DNA from: Paramacrobiotus richtersi
Taxonomy: Eukaryota; Tardigrada; Eutardigrada; Parachela; Macrobiotidae
Assembly (NCBI GenBank): GCA_034698045.1
Contig: JAQGAU010000516.1
Location: 1-26,808 of the forward strand
Reading direction: 5' to 3'
Length of the DNA: 26,808 bases
Part shown: piece after piece, positions 1 through 10,688 of the stretch
Position numbering within the stretch: position 1 is the stretch's first letter
Layout: each line of letters opens with the position of its first letter
The notes under the pieces: generated by a model
The model's input: only the letters and a program-made list of their open reading frames with translations
Database searches by the model: none
What the model was told of the DNA's origin: nothing
Made by a program: the position numbers and the translations under genes

Positions 1-263
1 GTGACCCACTTTGGGAGTTTTCCTCGGTACCCAGTGAGGCCGTGGTTGTTCTGGCGGACTCCGCTAACGGTGAATGTATAACATTTTTTTTAACAGGTGC
101 TATGCGTATAATCAGGGGCAGGTATTCTGATGGTGACCTTAATTCAGGAAACGGTCAATTGGAAACACTTCGGGTTTCAAGTATTGTTGGGATAATGTCG
201 GTAAGTGTATCAAGTAGAGATAATTCCTTGATCCACGTGGTTGTGTATTGTTCGTATCCGTAG
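1..263 (+). CDS. Last exon of a CUB-like secreted protein gene (5' part outside window)
   Basis: The frame beginning at base 3 is open from the window edge to a TAG at 261-263. The translated 86 residues look like the C-terminal half of a CUB-like beta-sandwich: a short run ending GECITFF, then RYSDGD, then alternating hydrophobic residues (SSIVGIMSVSVSS) and a final VVVYCSYP. The first 25 residues align with a stretch of the 12-17 kb lipocalin-CUB copy at 16943-17007 (SSVPSEAVVVL against SLVPSKDVGVL), and RYSDG recurs there too, so this is probably a third member of that tandem family. A GTAAGT at 201 and an AG at 95-96 could be splice sites, but the uninterrupted frame and the polyadenylation signal just after the stop favour a single terminal exon. 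CUB assignment is by pattern only. Confidence 0.55.
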   Translation, partial: DPLWEFSSVPSEAVVVLADSANGECITFFLTGAMRIIRGRYSDGDLNSGNGQLETLRVSSIVGIMSVSVSSRDNSLIHVVVYCSYP

Positions 264-265
264 TT

Positions 266-271
266 AATAAA
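266..271 (+). promoter_or_regulatory. Polyadenylation signal AATAAA
   Basis: A canonical AATAAA lies three bases after the TAG stop of the CUB-like exon. It supports that stop as the true end of the gene. Such close spacing is seen in compact genomes. Confidence 0.5.
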
Positions 272-559
272 ACCAGAAACTCGGTATGGTATATTTGTAT
301 CTTATTCAGAAAACGCACCATTTCAAGATCAAGTCTATAAACAACAACCAAAATCCTTAATTCAACGCAACGTTATCCAACGTAACTACAACAACTGCGC
401 GCATAACAACAGCTTCGAACACAACCACGGGTCCCGGATGACCGACTGGCACAATGCAATGCGCTCGTATACGTAGCCGCAGTGACAGGGGAAATCCCCA
501 CAATATAACACACAAGAAGCCAGGAAAAATTAGATAGAGGACGAGTCTCTGTGATGTAT

Positions 560-1033
560 TTAGCCTGTGACCGTTGTGCCGGTTTCCGAAGGGCTCCCAC
601 ACCCGGCAAAATCAAACCGAAACAATTTCTTCAACTCGGCGGCTGACATGTTCCCTTGCGCATTCTCAGTGAGCTTATTCAGATACAGATCAACGGGAAT
701 CGGCCGGTCATCCGTCCACAATCCAACCGATAAGTCGCGAAAGATCTGAATCATATCCACCAGCGAATACGGTAGGTTGTACTGGTCAGTGGTCACCGGT
801 TGGTGGCGCAGTCGAACGAACTGTATGCAGTTCTCCGGGTTGGGGCATACGCTCCAGTGGGAGCAGTCGTCGCTGGTGGCATAGGGTGGACGGAAGCTAG
901 GTGAAACTAGTTCGTCCCTGCAAAAGTGAGAAGCAGCAGTCAGCTTTGCGTGTAGGGAAGAGAGAGAGACAGAGAAAGAGTATCTTACCAGGAAATCTCC
1001 GTCCGACGTGGTGGAGTGTGTAGAGGAGGTGTA
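560..1033 (-). CDS. Two 3' exons of an unrecognised gene, Pro-rich then Cys-containing
   Basis: On the - strand, an exon at 1033-989 is preceded by TTTCCACAG and followed by GTAAGA. A 71-base intron with a pyrimidine-rich end (TTTTGCAG) leads to an exon at 917-560 ending in TAA. Both junctions are phase 2, so the frame is continuous: a Pro/Thr stretch (TPPLHTPPRRTEISW) followed by about 118 residues with CSHWSVCPNPENC and a later FAGCGSP. The second half looks helical (SLVDMIQIFRDL, SAAELKKLF). I do not recognise the domain. The upstream exon must end in phase 2, as the THAP exon at 3070-2166 does, so this may be the 3' end of that gene. Exon structure is well supported; function is unknown. 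Confidence 0.5.
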   Translation of the reverse strand, partial: YTSSTHSTTSDGDFLVRYSFSVSLSSLHAKLTAASHFCRDELVSPSFRPPYATSDDCSHWSVCPNPENCIQFVRLRHQPVTTDQYNLPYSLVDMIQIFRDLSVGLWTDDRPIPVDLYLNKLTENAQGNMSAAELKKLFRFDFAGCGSPSETGTTVTG

Positions 1034-1089
1034 CTGTGGAAAGCAACAGCCGTAAACACTGAGAAATGGCATTTCGTGGGCTTTGTTCG

Positions 1090-2160
1090 CGCAAGTTCAT
1101 GATTCCCCAATAAAAATAAAAGAGGTACAGCACTTCGGATGTTTTTAGACACTGTGTTAAGATTGTAATGGGACATACGAACACTAGTAAACGGTAGTGA
1201 AAAACAGTCTTTTTCCCGTTATCAAGAAGCTGCAGGGCTTGCAATTAGGAAAGTATGGCTGACTGCTCAACCCTCGTAAGATAAATGCATAAGTGCATAA
1301 TACCGCGCAGCCTAAGTGTGTCTTGAGTTTCCGGATTTCTGGATTCGTAAGATTTTTAATTTGTTTCCCTAAGTACTCGCAGTAACTTTCAGAAAAACTG
1401 AACGCTCTCTTAATTTCTTTCATTTAATTTCCTTCAAGCACGGTTCACGGTTCATGGTTGCTAACCGACTGAATTTCCGCTCTATATAAAGATTATTGGG
1501 AAACAAAAACTTTTTCGTCTGTGTACTGTAAAGAGCAACGAGCGTGTAAAGAGTGTGTAAAGAGCGTAGCTGAAATCAGACGAACCAGGCGACGTAACGT
1601 ATGCACCAGATACAGTACAATTCTTTTTGGAATAAATACGTAATAAAAATTAAGAGATGTAAAATGTTGAAAAACGAACTGCCCCAGCAGAAATGGCTCG
1701 TTATGCGCCGCCTTCAGAATAAGGTTCACTGCAGAAAATTGCTCAGGTGTTGATCAATTCAAACTTTTATATTTTTCCACTCACTAGAACTAAAAAAAAC
1801 AGAAAAATCTGTTACTATTGTTAACGGTAATGTCACTATAGATACTTCACCATCTAAGATCAGTCATTTCCAACACTTTCAAGTCAATTTTAGAAATCTG
1901 CAAAACGTTATGTGAAGAACCGATAACCGGGTGGAATTCTACTCCACTACTCCATGTACTGATTTTTGTAAGACAAAAACTTGTCTAATAAGTGTAACCG
2001 GTAAAATGTAGTTAAAGCGCAAAGAATTGGAGACGTTGAAATGTATGAATCTAGAGAAAGAGATATGCAGTACTAGTTACAAAGATTATGCCATTTGAAG
2101 AAGGGCAGAGCTTCGATTTTTGCACGCATAGAAGTGGCCTTTAGTAGCCGAGCTTCGGCG
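1090..2160. other. No convincing gene; possible intron
   Basis: AT-rich sequence with only short open frames lacking domain-like content. A TATATAAAG at about 1482 is not followed by a usable frame. If the THAP exon and the 1033-560 exons belong together, this is their intron. Confidence 0.4.
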
Positions 2161-2165
2161 CTTAC

Positions 2166-3070
2166 CTCGCAACAGCATGGTTCTGCATGTTAACCGATGG
2201 CCGAGCTTCTTTCTTTAATCGTCCATTCGTTTCGTAATCGTCCCGCTTAAAATGCTTCCCACACACAAACCCCGTAACAGAAATCTTCGTATTTCTCCCA
2301 CACGCCCTTATGTACTCTTTTCTCGATCTCGGATCCATAGGCAAGCAATGGTATCTCATTCCGGGTGGCCGCGGCAGCTTCAGCTCCGTATGACAACCCG
2401 GTACCAAACACATTCTCTGCGACGTTTCAGTAACGTGTTTTTTTGTTGCTTGTTGCTTGAGTGTTTTGTGTTTCTGCACTCCTTCTGTTCTGATGGGCTG
2501 TGGCAAAGGTTCTGGCAGGGTAACCGTCTTTCTAGCCATCCGTTTTCTGAAAACTTTCACGGTATTCGCTTCGGGCGATGTCGCAACAGGTTCTTTGAAT
2601 GGTGGATCCCTTCCCGCTTCTTTGGCTGCATCCGTTCGTATCAGTTTAACGGTATTCAACAAGTTTTGCACAGTTGTCGGTTCAGCGGTACCGGCTCCAC
2701 GTCGACTGCGTACTTTCCTGATAGTCGGCTTGCTAGTACCGCTTTTAACCACTACGTATTGTTTATCAGGTTGCTTGTCCGATAACTTGGCCACTGCAAT
2801 GCGCGGCTGCATGTCGAACTCTTGCGTTTGCGACGCAGTACTCTTGTACTCTGCTTTGCTTGCATTCTGGGATGCCACATACACGTCATGGTTTTCATAA
2901 TTCATTGTACTCTCGGTGACCCGATCTGACTGAACTGGATTTAAAGTGGTGTTTTCCTCGCCCGTCTGCGTAGTCTTGTGTACAAAGCGTTTCCTAATGA
3001 CGCGTGCTGCTGGACTAACCGGTGAGATTGATTTCCGTTTGAAGGATGTGGATTTCGGTGGTGATGCCAT
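2166..3070 (-). CDS. THAP-type zinc finger protein, first coding exon
   Basis: The frame is open from about 3139, but the likely start is the ATG at 3070, in a strong context (AACATGG). It gives 301 codons before a donor (GCGAG followed by GTAAGC) at 2165; without splicing the frame would stop at that same GTAA. Residues 1-215 are basic, Thr/Pro/Lys-rich and probably disordered. Residues about 220-290 fit a THAP domain: CLVPGC supplies the first cysteine pair (C221, C226), YHCLP matches the usual FHxFP region, VCGKH supplies the C-x2-H pair (C270, H273), and ARPSVN sits where AVPTIF-like motifs occur. The usual Trp is not obvious. THAP domains bind DNA through one zinc ion and are normally N-terminal, so this placement after a long basic region is odd. 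Several THAP genes derive from P-element transposases, but no transposase is visible here. Confidence 0.7.
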
Positions 3071-3139
3071 GTTCTCTGCTGCGCACGGACACAGCGTCTG
3101 GGCTCGCCCACTTCGAACGATGAACCTGGTAAAATACAT

Positions 3140-3885
3140 AAGGCTTCAGCATAGCGGCCGCTGTTACGTGCCAAGTCAACCTTACATTTTTGCTCTTTTC
3201 ACCGGCTTCGTTGATGAAGTACCGTTGCTCAGACCAGGTGATAGAGAAGGAGGAATGCGATGTTCGGGTGTCGCTTCCATTGGCAAAGAAGAACGTCAAA
3301 ATTGTCTAAAGACTTTAGACGCCGCGATACTGATGACCGTATCACTGTGTAGGCGACTGCGGCAGTTAATTATACAGGCGGAAAGTTCTAAGAAAAAGGG
3401 AATGTAACTAAAAGATACAAGTGGCTATGGTTGTCAGGGCACCTTCCGTCGAAAGAAAACCTTGAGTTTTAAGTTTTCACGATAAAACACGGAAGCCGGC
3501 GGATGTTGTACTGAACGATGTTTTTTCCCGCAAGTCGGGTTTGTTGCCATGGGATGAAATGTAGCCATATAAAACCAACAGCACGTGTGCAAAGCGTTAG
3601 AATTCGCCGTCTGGGGCGACATCTCTAGAAAACATACAACAAAAATTCGTTAAATTTGTTAGCACAGCTAGTCACTTTTATTCTCGAATTGCAGCATCTG
3701 AATTTTTGTTGTATGAAGCAGCCTTAAGAACACAACCATACTTAATGAATCTGATGATGATGCGTTTTGTAAACCTAGTTTGATAGTTTTGTCTTTGATC
3801 CACAGCCTGAGCCCTATGACAAAGGTCACGCACCAGACAACAGACTGAAAAGAAATATTTCATTGCATGTCTTCTGCAATTAAAT
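3140..3885. other. No gene seen; upstream region of the THAP gene
   Basis: Only short frames on both strands, none with recognisable content. The part nearest 3140 would hold the promoter and 5' UTR of the - strand THAP gene, but I see no clear core promoter element. Confidence 0.4.
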
Positions 3886-3891
3886 CTTTGA

Positions 3892-4186
3892 GAAATATCC
3901 GTGGTAACCGATATTTCCCGAAGCAAGCCACAGTATTCACAGCCTGTTCAGTCTCCGTTTCTATATCAACAGCAACAACAACAACAGCCTGTACAGTACA
4001 AGCCAGTACAACAATTCAGTACAACAGCCAAGGTTTCCTCACAATGACAACGAAGACAATGACAACGGAGATTTTTTTGAGTATTTTCAAACTCTAAAAC
4101 TTGTACATCTAACAGTACAGCAAATTCAAAATGCGTGCGAAAGACAAGCATCCCTCAAAGAACAAGAACGTCCGTGCTGCAACTGA
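3892..4186 (+). pseudogene. Gln-rich coding remnant with a frame change
   Basis: One frame (3892-4044, stop TGA at 4045) reads as a Gln/Pro/Tyr-rich segment including PQYSQPVQSPF, a run of seven glutamines and PVQYKPVQQF. From about 4000 a second frame becomes protein-like up to a TGA at 4184, with HNDNEDNDNGDFFEYF and then a helical VHLTVQQIQNACERQASL. The switch suggests one former coding region broken by a frameshift, or two exons with an unseen junction. CAG/CAA-rich DNA gives such frames easily, so confidence is low. Confidence 0.25.
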
Positions 4187-4494
4187 GAAAACGGCCGATG
4201 GTGCGTCACCGAAATCCGTATCTCACAATCAAAAACATACTCCTCCAGGTTAAGCCGAGGATGTCATTACTTTAGTTCTGCACAACGACGACAACCTTGT
4301 CCTAAGGGAAGCTAGGTAAGGATGCGTAACTCAACCTTCGCTGTCGTCTAGCAGAGGTCACGCTAACTTTTGGTACTTCCGTTGGCGAACAACCCGCGTC
4401 TGATAAAACCATCATGGATCTGATCATGGATGAAATGCAACGGAACTCAGACGACCCACTCGGTGTACGCGGCTTAAGGTTGTGCATAGATTAG
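4131..4494 (+). pseudogene. Broken coding remnant of unknown function
   Basis: An ATG at 4131 (context AAAATGC) opens a 40-codon Lys-rich frame (MRAKDKHPSKNKNV) ending at TAA 4251. The same frame continues as a protein-like segment (EDVITLVLHNDDNLVL) to a GGTAAG, which is either a donor or a second stop. A different frame is open from just downstream to a TAG at 4492, with TLTFGTSVGEQPASDK and DLIMDEMQ. The three pieces could be an old gene with a stop and a frameshift, or exons with unusual junctions. I do not recognise the protein. Confidence 0.25.
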
Positions 4495-5440
4495 AACCGT
4501 TCTATAAGGTTGGTCGTCAAAGGTCACTCGCTTTTAAGTAATTTAACGAAACGACTGTTTTGACACAGTACATTCGGAAACAGACTCTGGAGAAAGCTTA
4601 ACTCGCTGCCAGATCGACGAATGCCTGCTTAGTAGATTCATCTGTACAACAGTGCATTCGCGCAAAGACCTTGTTTCTAAAGAACTGAGAATTCAGACTT
4701 AGTGATCAAACTGGTACCATAAGCATTCATGCCAATGGCAATCGTTAGTTCTCTTTTTTCATTAACTGATTTATTCATCCTTGGTCTTTTAATATATTCA
4801 CCCTCATACACAGAGACTACAAACAAACAAGTCGTTATGATAGTTAGTTCTGTTTGCAGTTATGATAATAACACGATTTCTTAGTGTTTTTAGACGGGGT
4901 CGTTTTCTCGATGTACTGTGTTCGAGTTGACAACTACAGTCTACAAGCACTGTACCTGCACAGTCTGGACAGACTGCACTTACAATATGCGTGCGTGTTT
5001 GGTAGCCTCAAGCAGAAGAGCCAGGACCTGGTAGTGTGGCAATGCCTCCAGTACCCACTACACAGTTTGGAAAGGCCTCACACATCTGAAGATTACAAAG
5101 CAATTCGCGAGTTGGTAGTCACCCTGCCCAAGTTCCGGTTTGGTTATTTTCACAGCTAAACGGTTTGTAGTTTTTTTGTGAAACTGAATGCTTTGCCTTG
5201 TTGGATGACGGCACCAATTCTCATCACGCTATCGTTTTGGATCCGTGTTGCCAGGTGATTCGAAGTGAACTGAAACGCAGTTAGACTTTTCGCAGACATC
5301 ATCGTTCTTCGGGATAGTCCACGAAATACATAACAAGATGCTCGGTAAAATACCGAGACGATCTAGCTGTTTCAGATAACGGGGTTTTAATTTCTTTTCG
5401 GATGTACATATCTTCGTGTTACAATATTCAGCATTACTCA
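4495..5440. other. No convincing gene
   Basis: The longest frame is a 91-codon + strand ORF at 4884-5159 without recognisable domain content. A second frame over the same bases gives a Ser/Thr/Pro/Gln run (STSTVPAQSGQTALT), so composition alone could explain both. The end of this stretch passes into the 3' region of the retrotransposon copy that follows. Confidence 0.35.
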
Positions 5441-7790
5441 CTTAGACCTAGTGAGAATCAAACAAAACCAGAAACACAACTTCCATTTCTTTGGTTGAAC
5501 TAACCGTAACCAAAACACAAATGCCGTTTCCTCGCTGCACTTCTATACTTATGCGCTGTTGTCGGAGAAACTCCATCGATCGCGGATTTCGTTATTCTTG
5601 CGTATTCTGCGTCCGATTTCCTTCAGGATCACCGTCGCTCTAAGGCCCCAACTTCCCATCGTCTCAATCCAATCGGCTGTACGCAGCATCGGTCGGTCAA
5701 AGCGCTGTAGGAGTTCCCTTTTCTCGCTCGCGCTGATCCGTGGCTGCTCCACAGGTTGTGCTAGTGCGGGCGACATAGGAGTGAGCACATGTATCTGCGA
5801 CCGTGACCTCCCAGAAAAGAGGTTTGCCAGCTTTCCAGGGCATGAGCGTCAGACCATCCGGCCGTTTGCCGTCTCATCAATCCAAACCAGGTGGTTCACG
5901 TACTGCAGGAGCCCTGGCCGAGATAAGTGCGAGTCGAATAACATTATTCAGTGCAGAATGTTTGGGTGTCGACCTTTGATTTCGTTTGCAGACCAAACCG
6001 TGATGACCGTAGAAGTCGACCGGTGACTTACATACTCACAAATGCGCTTTGCAGACTTCTACTCCTAACCGAAGTGCGACTGCAACCCGCAAATGGGAAT
6101 CCTCTAAAAAATTTCCAAAAGCAGCGACGGGTTACGCGGACAACCAGGCTCGAGACTCAGGTGAGGATGTCGCCAACAGACGAGAAGAAACAATCACGTC
6201 GGCAGCTTCATCATTCTGGTCAGGGCTTTAGTGAGCTGCACAGTACTCCACGCCGCTTAAATTGGCGGCGTTCCGGTGGAGGACGTTCCCTACCGGTCCG
6301 GTTGGACCATTCGTTTACCAGGTCAGCTGTTAATCCCGCCATCCCAAACTTCGTGACGATGAATGTAAGCATCTGGAAACAGGCGTCACTACCGTAGAAA
6401 CCAGGCGGACTTGGCTTAATCAGCGCGTGTGATATCGCATTGCCGGCCTACATTGCCTAATTGGCTGCAGCGTCGGAGACCATATTAGCGATAATTAATG
6501 GTATGAATATCTTTTTGAATATTGAATGAATATGAATATCATATGAATGGTATGAACATTCTCCGGATTAAGGAAATGAACCTGTTTAAGCTTTCTGTCG
6601 TGTTTCCAATATTCTGAAGTCCTCCGGAGGTCTTCGGGATAGCTAAGCAGTTCCTGAGTAAAAGCTATCTCTGATGTGCTGGCAGAATATCCAGGCGGCT
6701 TATCATGGTCTCCAGGACTTCCAGTTTCTCTAGAATCGAACGAACAATCCCTCTCGGAAGCACAGGTGAGCCCAGTAACCTTCACTTGCTCAGCTACTAT
6801 TCTGCATCTCAGATGCGTTCTTGACGCATTCCCGGATGTTCAGCTGGTCCCAAACGTCCATTCGATCTTCGTTGGTTTCGCCAAATGCGAAGACTTTTCA
6901 TTTTTTCATATTTATCTCCAGACCGACCTCGGCGGCGCAAACTTGGAGCCTTTGTAACACATCAGTTATCTGCGCAACATCTCCCCCCTCAAATGCCGCG
7001 TCATCTAAATACATACCAAATTCTTAATTCGGCGCGGACAGCCTAAGACAGTTTGGTTGTCTGCACAGAAAACAGCGGCGGTCCCAATGGGTCTCCTTGT
7101 TGGATCCCACCGGCCGGGAAGTCGTTTCTTCTACACAGAATAACGGGCTCGGCGAACCGTATGCAAAGCAGACAAACCGATAATATCCCGGTACGGTGTC
7201 AAACACAGCATCTAGCACGTGGTCTCTGCGTACACAATTGAAAGCGTTCTTAAAATAGATCTTGAGGAACAGTCTCACATCTGGCTGTGAGATATACCCA
7301 GGCTGTGTGCGCGCTGATTTCGGAGCCAGATCGCGTGTGAAAGCCGTACTGAACTGGTCGGAACACTTCGCCAAGACGATCTCGGAGACGCAGACAAATC
7401 GCGCGCGCAACTAGCCGTCGTAGCGTGCATCCAGGCGCAAATGGGCGTATTCCGTCCCAGGGCTTCGTAAACGGCACAATGTTTGCTGCCTTTATTATCC
7501 CATTTAGTGGACTGGTAGGTGACCTTGATATACGCATCGTCCAGTTTTTTGACACGCACCCCGGACGATAGCTTGGCTGGGTCTCTCCTGGCGTTAAGCA
7601 CTGACCTGATTCTTGAAGGCTCGCAGCTCCAAGCTCCTCCGTCTGCCTTGTGACAGTTGTCTCGGTCAAGTATATGTAGCTCTTGAGTAGAGATTTCCGT
7701 GAAATCCATTCTATCTGGTCTGGCTTGAATCTGATAAGATTCTGTGCATTCTTCTCTTTCGTCGAGGTTCTATCCGTGGTCATATCTCAT
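5440..7790 (-). pseudogene. Degenerate non-LTR retrotransposon, RT plus restriction-like endonuclease region
   Basis: Read on the - strand from 7790 downward. At about 7450-7250 the frame shows a typical RT start (RRLVARAICLRLRDRL, PVQYGFHTRSGSE). An RT palm segment with NAFNCVRRDHVLDAVF lies at about 7240-7100. The catalytic YLDD is at 7011-7000, and VGLEINMKK follows near 6900. The C-terminal region lies at about 6230-5549, with DGKRPDG near 5860 and a WE-VTVADT stretch after it, as in restriction-like endonuclease non-LTR elements. The frame is broken many times (including tandem stops just before DGKRPDG), so this copy is dead. It shares its last 700 bases and 3' UTR with the copy at 14110-14935. 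The 5' half of the element is absent. Confidence 0.75.
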
Positions 7791-8324
7791 CCTTCACGCC
7801 GAATGTTGTGTCTGTCTCTATTACCAAATGTAATGTAAACAGTAAGTACAATGATAGTAGAATTATTACAACTGGCTGGTACCAGCTCTGATCGGCTGAA
7901 TGGATGCAAAGCAAGAGAGAATCGCTGATCTTCATCTCATGACCTTTTACATGGCAACAGCCAGTACACTACATGCAAAGACTATTAGATTTCGGAGCAC
8001 AGTCCACAGCAACAGTAGCGAGAAACAGCGGGCGGCTCATCAGTCGATTCTGTCAGGAAACATGATGCCAGGAGAATCTAGGCTACCGCGAGCATTACCT
8101 GTTTTACTTTTTTTCCCGAATCAGTTGCATTCGCTCGGTTAAATACTCCTAACCACCTTCCGACCAAGGATTTCGACGGCACTTCGTACGCAAGGAAATT
8201 TTGGTTTTACTCAGGAGACACATCAATAAAAACAAACACGCTTTCTACAAAGATAATCCGAGCGCGTACGCAAATGAAACTCTAGGGAATCCCGTTTAAA
8301 AATCTGACAGTTTCTGTTTGCTAG
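7791..8324. other. No gene seen
   Basis: An 80-codon + strand frame at 7900-8142 has no recognisable content or splice context. Nothing else stands out. Confidence 0.35.
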
Positions 8325-8582
8325 TTGGTAGTCGTGTCAGAAGCACCAGTCGAAAATTTTGTGGAATGTTTGGATTATCTGGATGACTGGATCCGGACGC
8401 TTTGCTGGCTCTCCATGTTATCAAGGCAATGATTGACTACAGCTCACGCGAAAATTGTTGATAAAAGGTCAGCAAGGATCTTCTGCGAACAGGAAACCAA
8501 GCGAATTCGAGAGTTTGCTATCCGCAGTTATTTCCCATATCTCCTCATGTACTGTACAAACATGTTTTCACTCCAACGGTGA
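8325..8582 (+). pseudogene. Coding remnant interrupted by one TGA
   Basis: One frame runs from 8325 to a TGA at 8580, broken only by a TGA at 8430. The first part contains APVENFVECLDYLDDWIRTL; the second is basic and helical (CEQETKRIREFAIRSYF) and then hydrophobic with aromatics. Composition is protein-like on both sides of the single stop. It could be a recently broken exon or a transposase remnant; I recognise no family. Confidence 0.25.
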
Positions 8583-9195
8583 GGATGCGTCATTGTAAAT
8601 CCTGTTTGTTGTTACCGTGGTAGGTACAATGTCGTCACACATAAAACATAAGCAGAGCTCGACGACCTGCTTATGTACAGAGTTCCTGCAGATTAACCTC
8701 AGCGGTACAACTCGTATAATATCATAAACGGTCAAGCGGTTCATATAAGACACCACTTCAGTATGCATTTCTGGCCATATTAACGTTCTCGAACATCGTC
8801 TTGAACCAAGCGGCGTGTCAGCGCTTTGATCCGCTCACGCGCTAGAACGCCGTAATCCAGCGTTGCGTGTTGTTCACGGGACAAGAAATTGTAAAAAATG
8901 CTGCAGATACAAAAAGATGAAAAATGCACATAATCGGAAAGGTTCATGCTCTGTTATAGAAATCCGTTTTGTGTGAGAGAATCTTAAGCTTAGACGTCTG
9001 CACATTGTAAGATTCTGGAGAGATATATACAGTACTGTACTTCGTCGCTATCTTTAGGAAATGTCGGGAATGTGACAAATACTGTATGTGCAGGTGGTTA
9101 TCGATTTAGCGATTGGTAATCAGCGGCCGGAGCAACCCGCCCAGTCCACGGAGCTCGACTTGTGCCATCGCACTGATCCAGACTAACGCTACATA
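8583..9195. other. No gene seen
   Basis: No frame with domain-like content and no tRNA-like B box found by eye. Confidence 0.35.
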
Positions 9196-9198
9196 TGA

Positions 9199-9915
9199 TT
9201 GTACTTTTTAGGTAACTTTACTATAACGAACCCAACAACCCAAGAACCAATCACATTAGAGGAGATATTACGAGAAACCATTATGGAGGACGAAGGCCGA
9301 CCTATTCCACCAACAACCGCTCCGATCACACCAGTAAACGACCAACCCAAACTGAGCCAGAGACGACCGCTCCTCAACTGACCGGTGAACAACGTTTTGT
9401 AGCGTTTTTTTTGCGGTTTCCCTAACGATCCTAACGAGCAACCATTGCAAATTTTGCGGATGCACAAGTTTTCCAGACAGCACAGATGACGGAACTTGTC
9501 AATATCATTACTGCCCGCGTTGACGTTGAGCTGAAGTACGGTGACGTACCGATGTGAACGACTTGATTCCAAGCTGCAGCAAGTGGACGAGGCTGCGCCC
9601 ATCGGGAGAGCGCTCCGCCGGAACCAGACACGAACGAGGGCAAACAAACCACCGCGAAATCAGTAACAGCAAGAACTTACTATATCTAAAAGGACGCGAC
9701 ACAATGACGTTGCCATTTCATTGCAAAACCTGCAGAAAGCCGTCGTCACCGATGAGAAATCCTCAGGTTCCGCAGCTGTTCCAGTCAGCGATGGTCGTTT
9801 AGTTCTTCAACCCAATGGGTTTCGAGCGGCCACGCAGACGCCTGCCAAAAGTCCCATGATAAAACGACACAGAAACACTCCATTTGTTCTACAGTTTCGT
9901 CAACCCCCGAGATGA
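9199..9915 (+). pseudogene. Multi-frame coding remnant of unknown origin
   Basis: Several + strand frames read like pieces of one protein. At 9199-9381 there is an acidic, Pro/Thr-rich segment (NPTTQEPITLEEIL, IPPTTAPITPVND) after a TTTTTAG acceptor-like sequence. At about 9450-9556 there is a helical piece (QTAQMTELVNIITARVDVEL). A piece with RLDSKLQQVDEAA follows in another frame, and at about 9680-9915 comes ISLQNLQKAVVTDEK ending in a basic tail. The coiled-coil-like middle would suit a structural or gag-like protein, but no diagnostic motif is visible. Frame changes make it non-functional as a single ORF. Confidence 0.25.
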
Positions 9916-10324
9916 AAGTATCTCCTCCCTGTTTCGATAGTCCCGTGAGTGGCTGTTCGCCCCCAAGGGGGTTCAGTAACCTGTCTCATTTACGTAGTTG
10001 TTAAATTTTCGCTTCCTGTCATTTTTGTAGTGGCATTTGCCCAATAAAGCTCTGAAAGGACTGTTATCTGATTGCGCAATCACGCATGACGTCAGCGGTT
10101 GGCGATGCAGCTAAATCGGCGCCCGTAGACTTCTATGTTGTGGGCGATTTCTGGAACATGATTGCATTTCCCTTGAAAGGGGCAAGCTATAGCTCAAAAG
10201 ATTTTAGAACAAAATTTAGTTTAGGGTCTAGACTTATTACGAAAGCCGCATCAGAAAACAAAAGCCTGCGCAAGAGACACTACTGGAAAATTCAAACATT
10301 AAAGATACATCCAAAATCAGTCTC

Positions 10325-10640
10325 CTACGTTTTAGAACGCGTTGGCATCGTACTAAGGACACAGGCTGCATTGCCTTTAACAACAGCCAGACTAATCCGC
10401 TGCTTAATAAATGCAGTAGACCTGGCTTCACCAGTAGCATCTCGAATTTTTCTCCCAACAAACTGAACAAATTCAACAAAAGCAGTGCCCAAAGTGCCTA
10501 ACGTTTCAACAGCCAAGGGGTAAAACAAATATCCGCGGTCCTCCAGGAATGAATAGTGGATCCGTTTGCGGTTTTCGGCTAACTGAACGGCATGCCCAGC
10601 CTGTCTGGCACTGCCGTTTATGTAAGAATCGCAACCGTAT
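10325..10640 (-). pseudogene. C-terminal tail of a second non-LTR retrotransposon family
   Basis: The - strand frame has the conserved tail seen in this class of elements: AENRKRIHYSFLEDRGYLF, PLAVETLG, GRKIRDATGEARSTAF and QRISLAVVKGNA. The equivalent place in the 14 kb copy reads QPIGFETMG, GRRIRENNGN and QRISIEIQRGNA, so it is related but from a different family. Everything upstream of this tail is missing. It sits between the arms of the 10084-10972 inverted repeat. Confidence 0.65.
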
Positions 10641-10688
10641 TCCAACACGTGGCATCCCAGGTCTAGACTCAGCTTTTAACTCACTAAC

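Noticed and set aside
2252-2900. Two + strand ORFs of 177 and 147 codons
   Set aside because: Antisense to the THAP exon, which has a start context, zinc ligands and a donor.
3165-3387. Possible CRISPR or tRNA features anywhere in the window
   Set aside because: No evenly spaced short repeats with unique spacers and no A/B box tRNA pattern were found; the DNA is eukaryotic in character.
5559-6397. Long + strand ORFs at 5559-6026 and 5951-6397
   Set aside because: Opposite strand of the non-LTR endonuclease region, whose motifs are clear on the - strand.
10086-10466. 126-codon + strand ORF
   Set aside because: It begins in an inverted-repeat arm and crosses the antisense retroelement tail; the matching - strand frame in the other arm shows it is repeat DNA.
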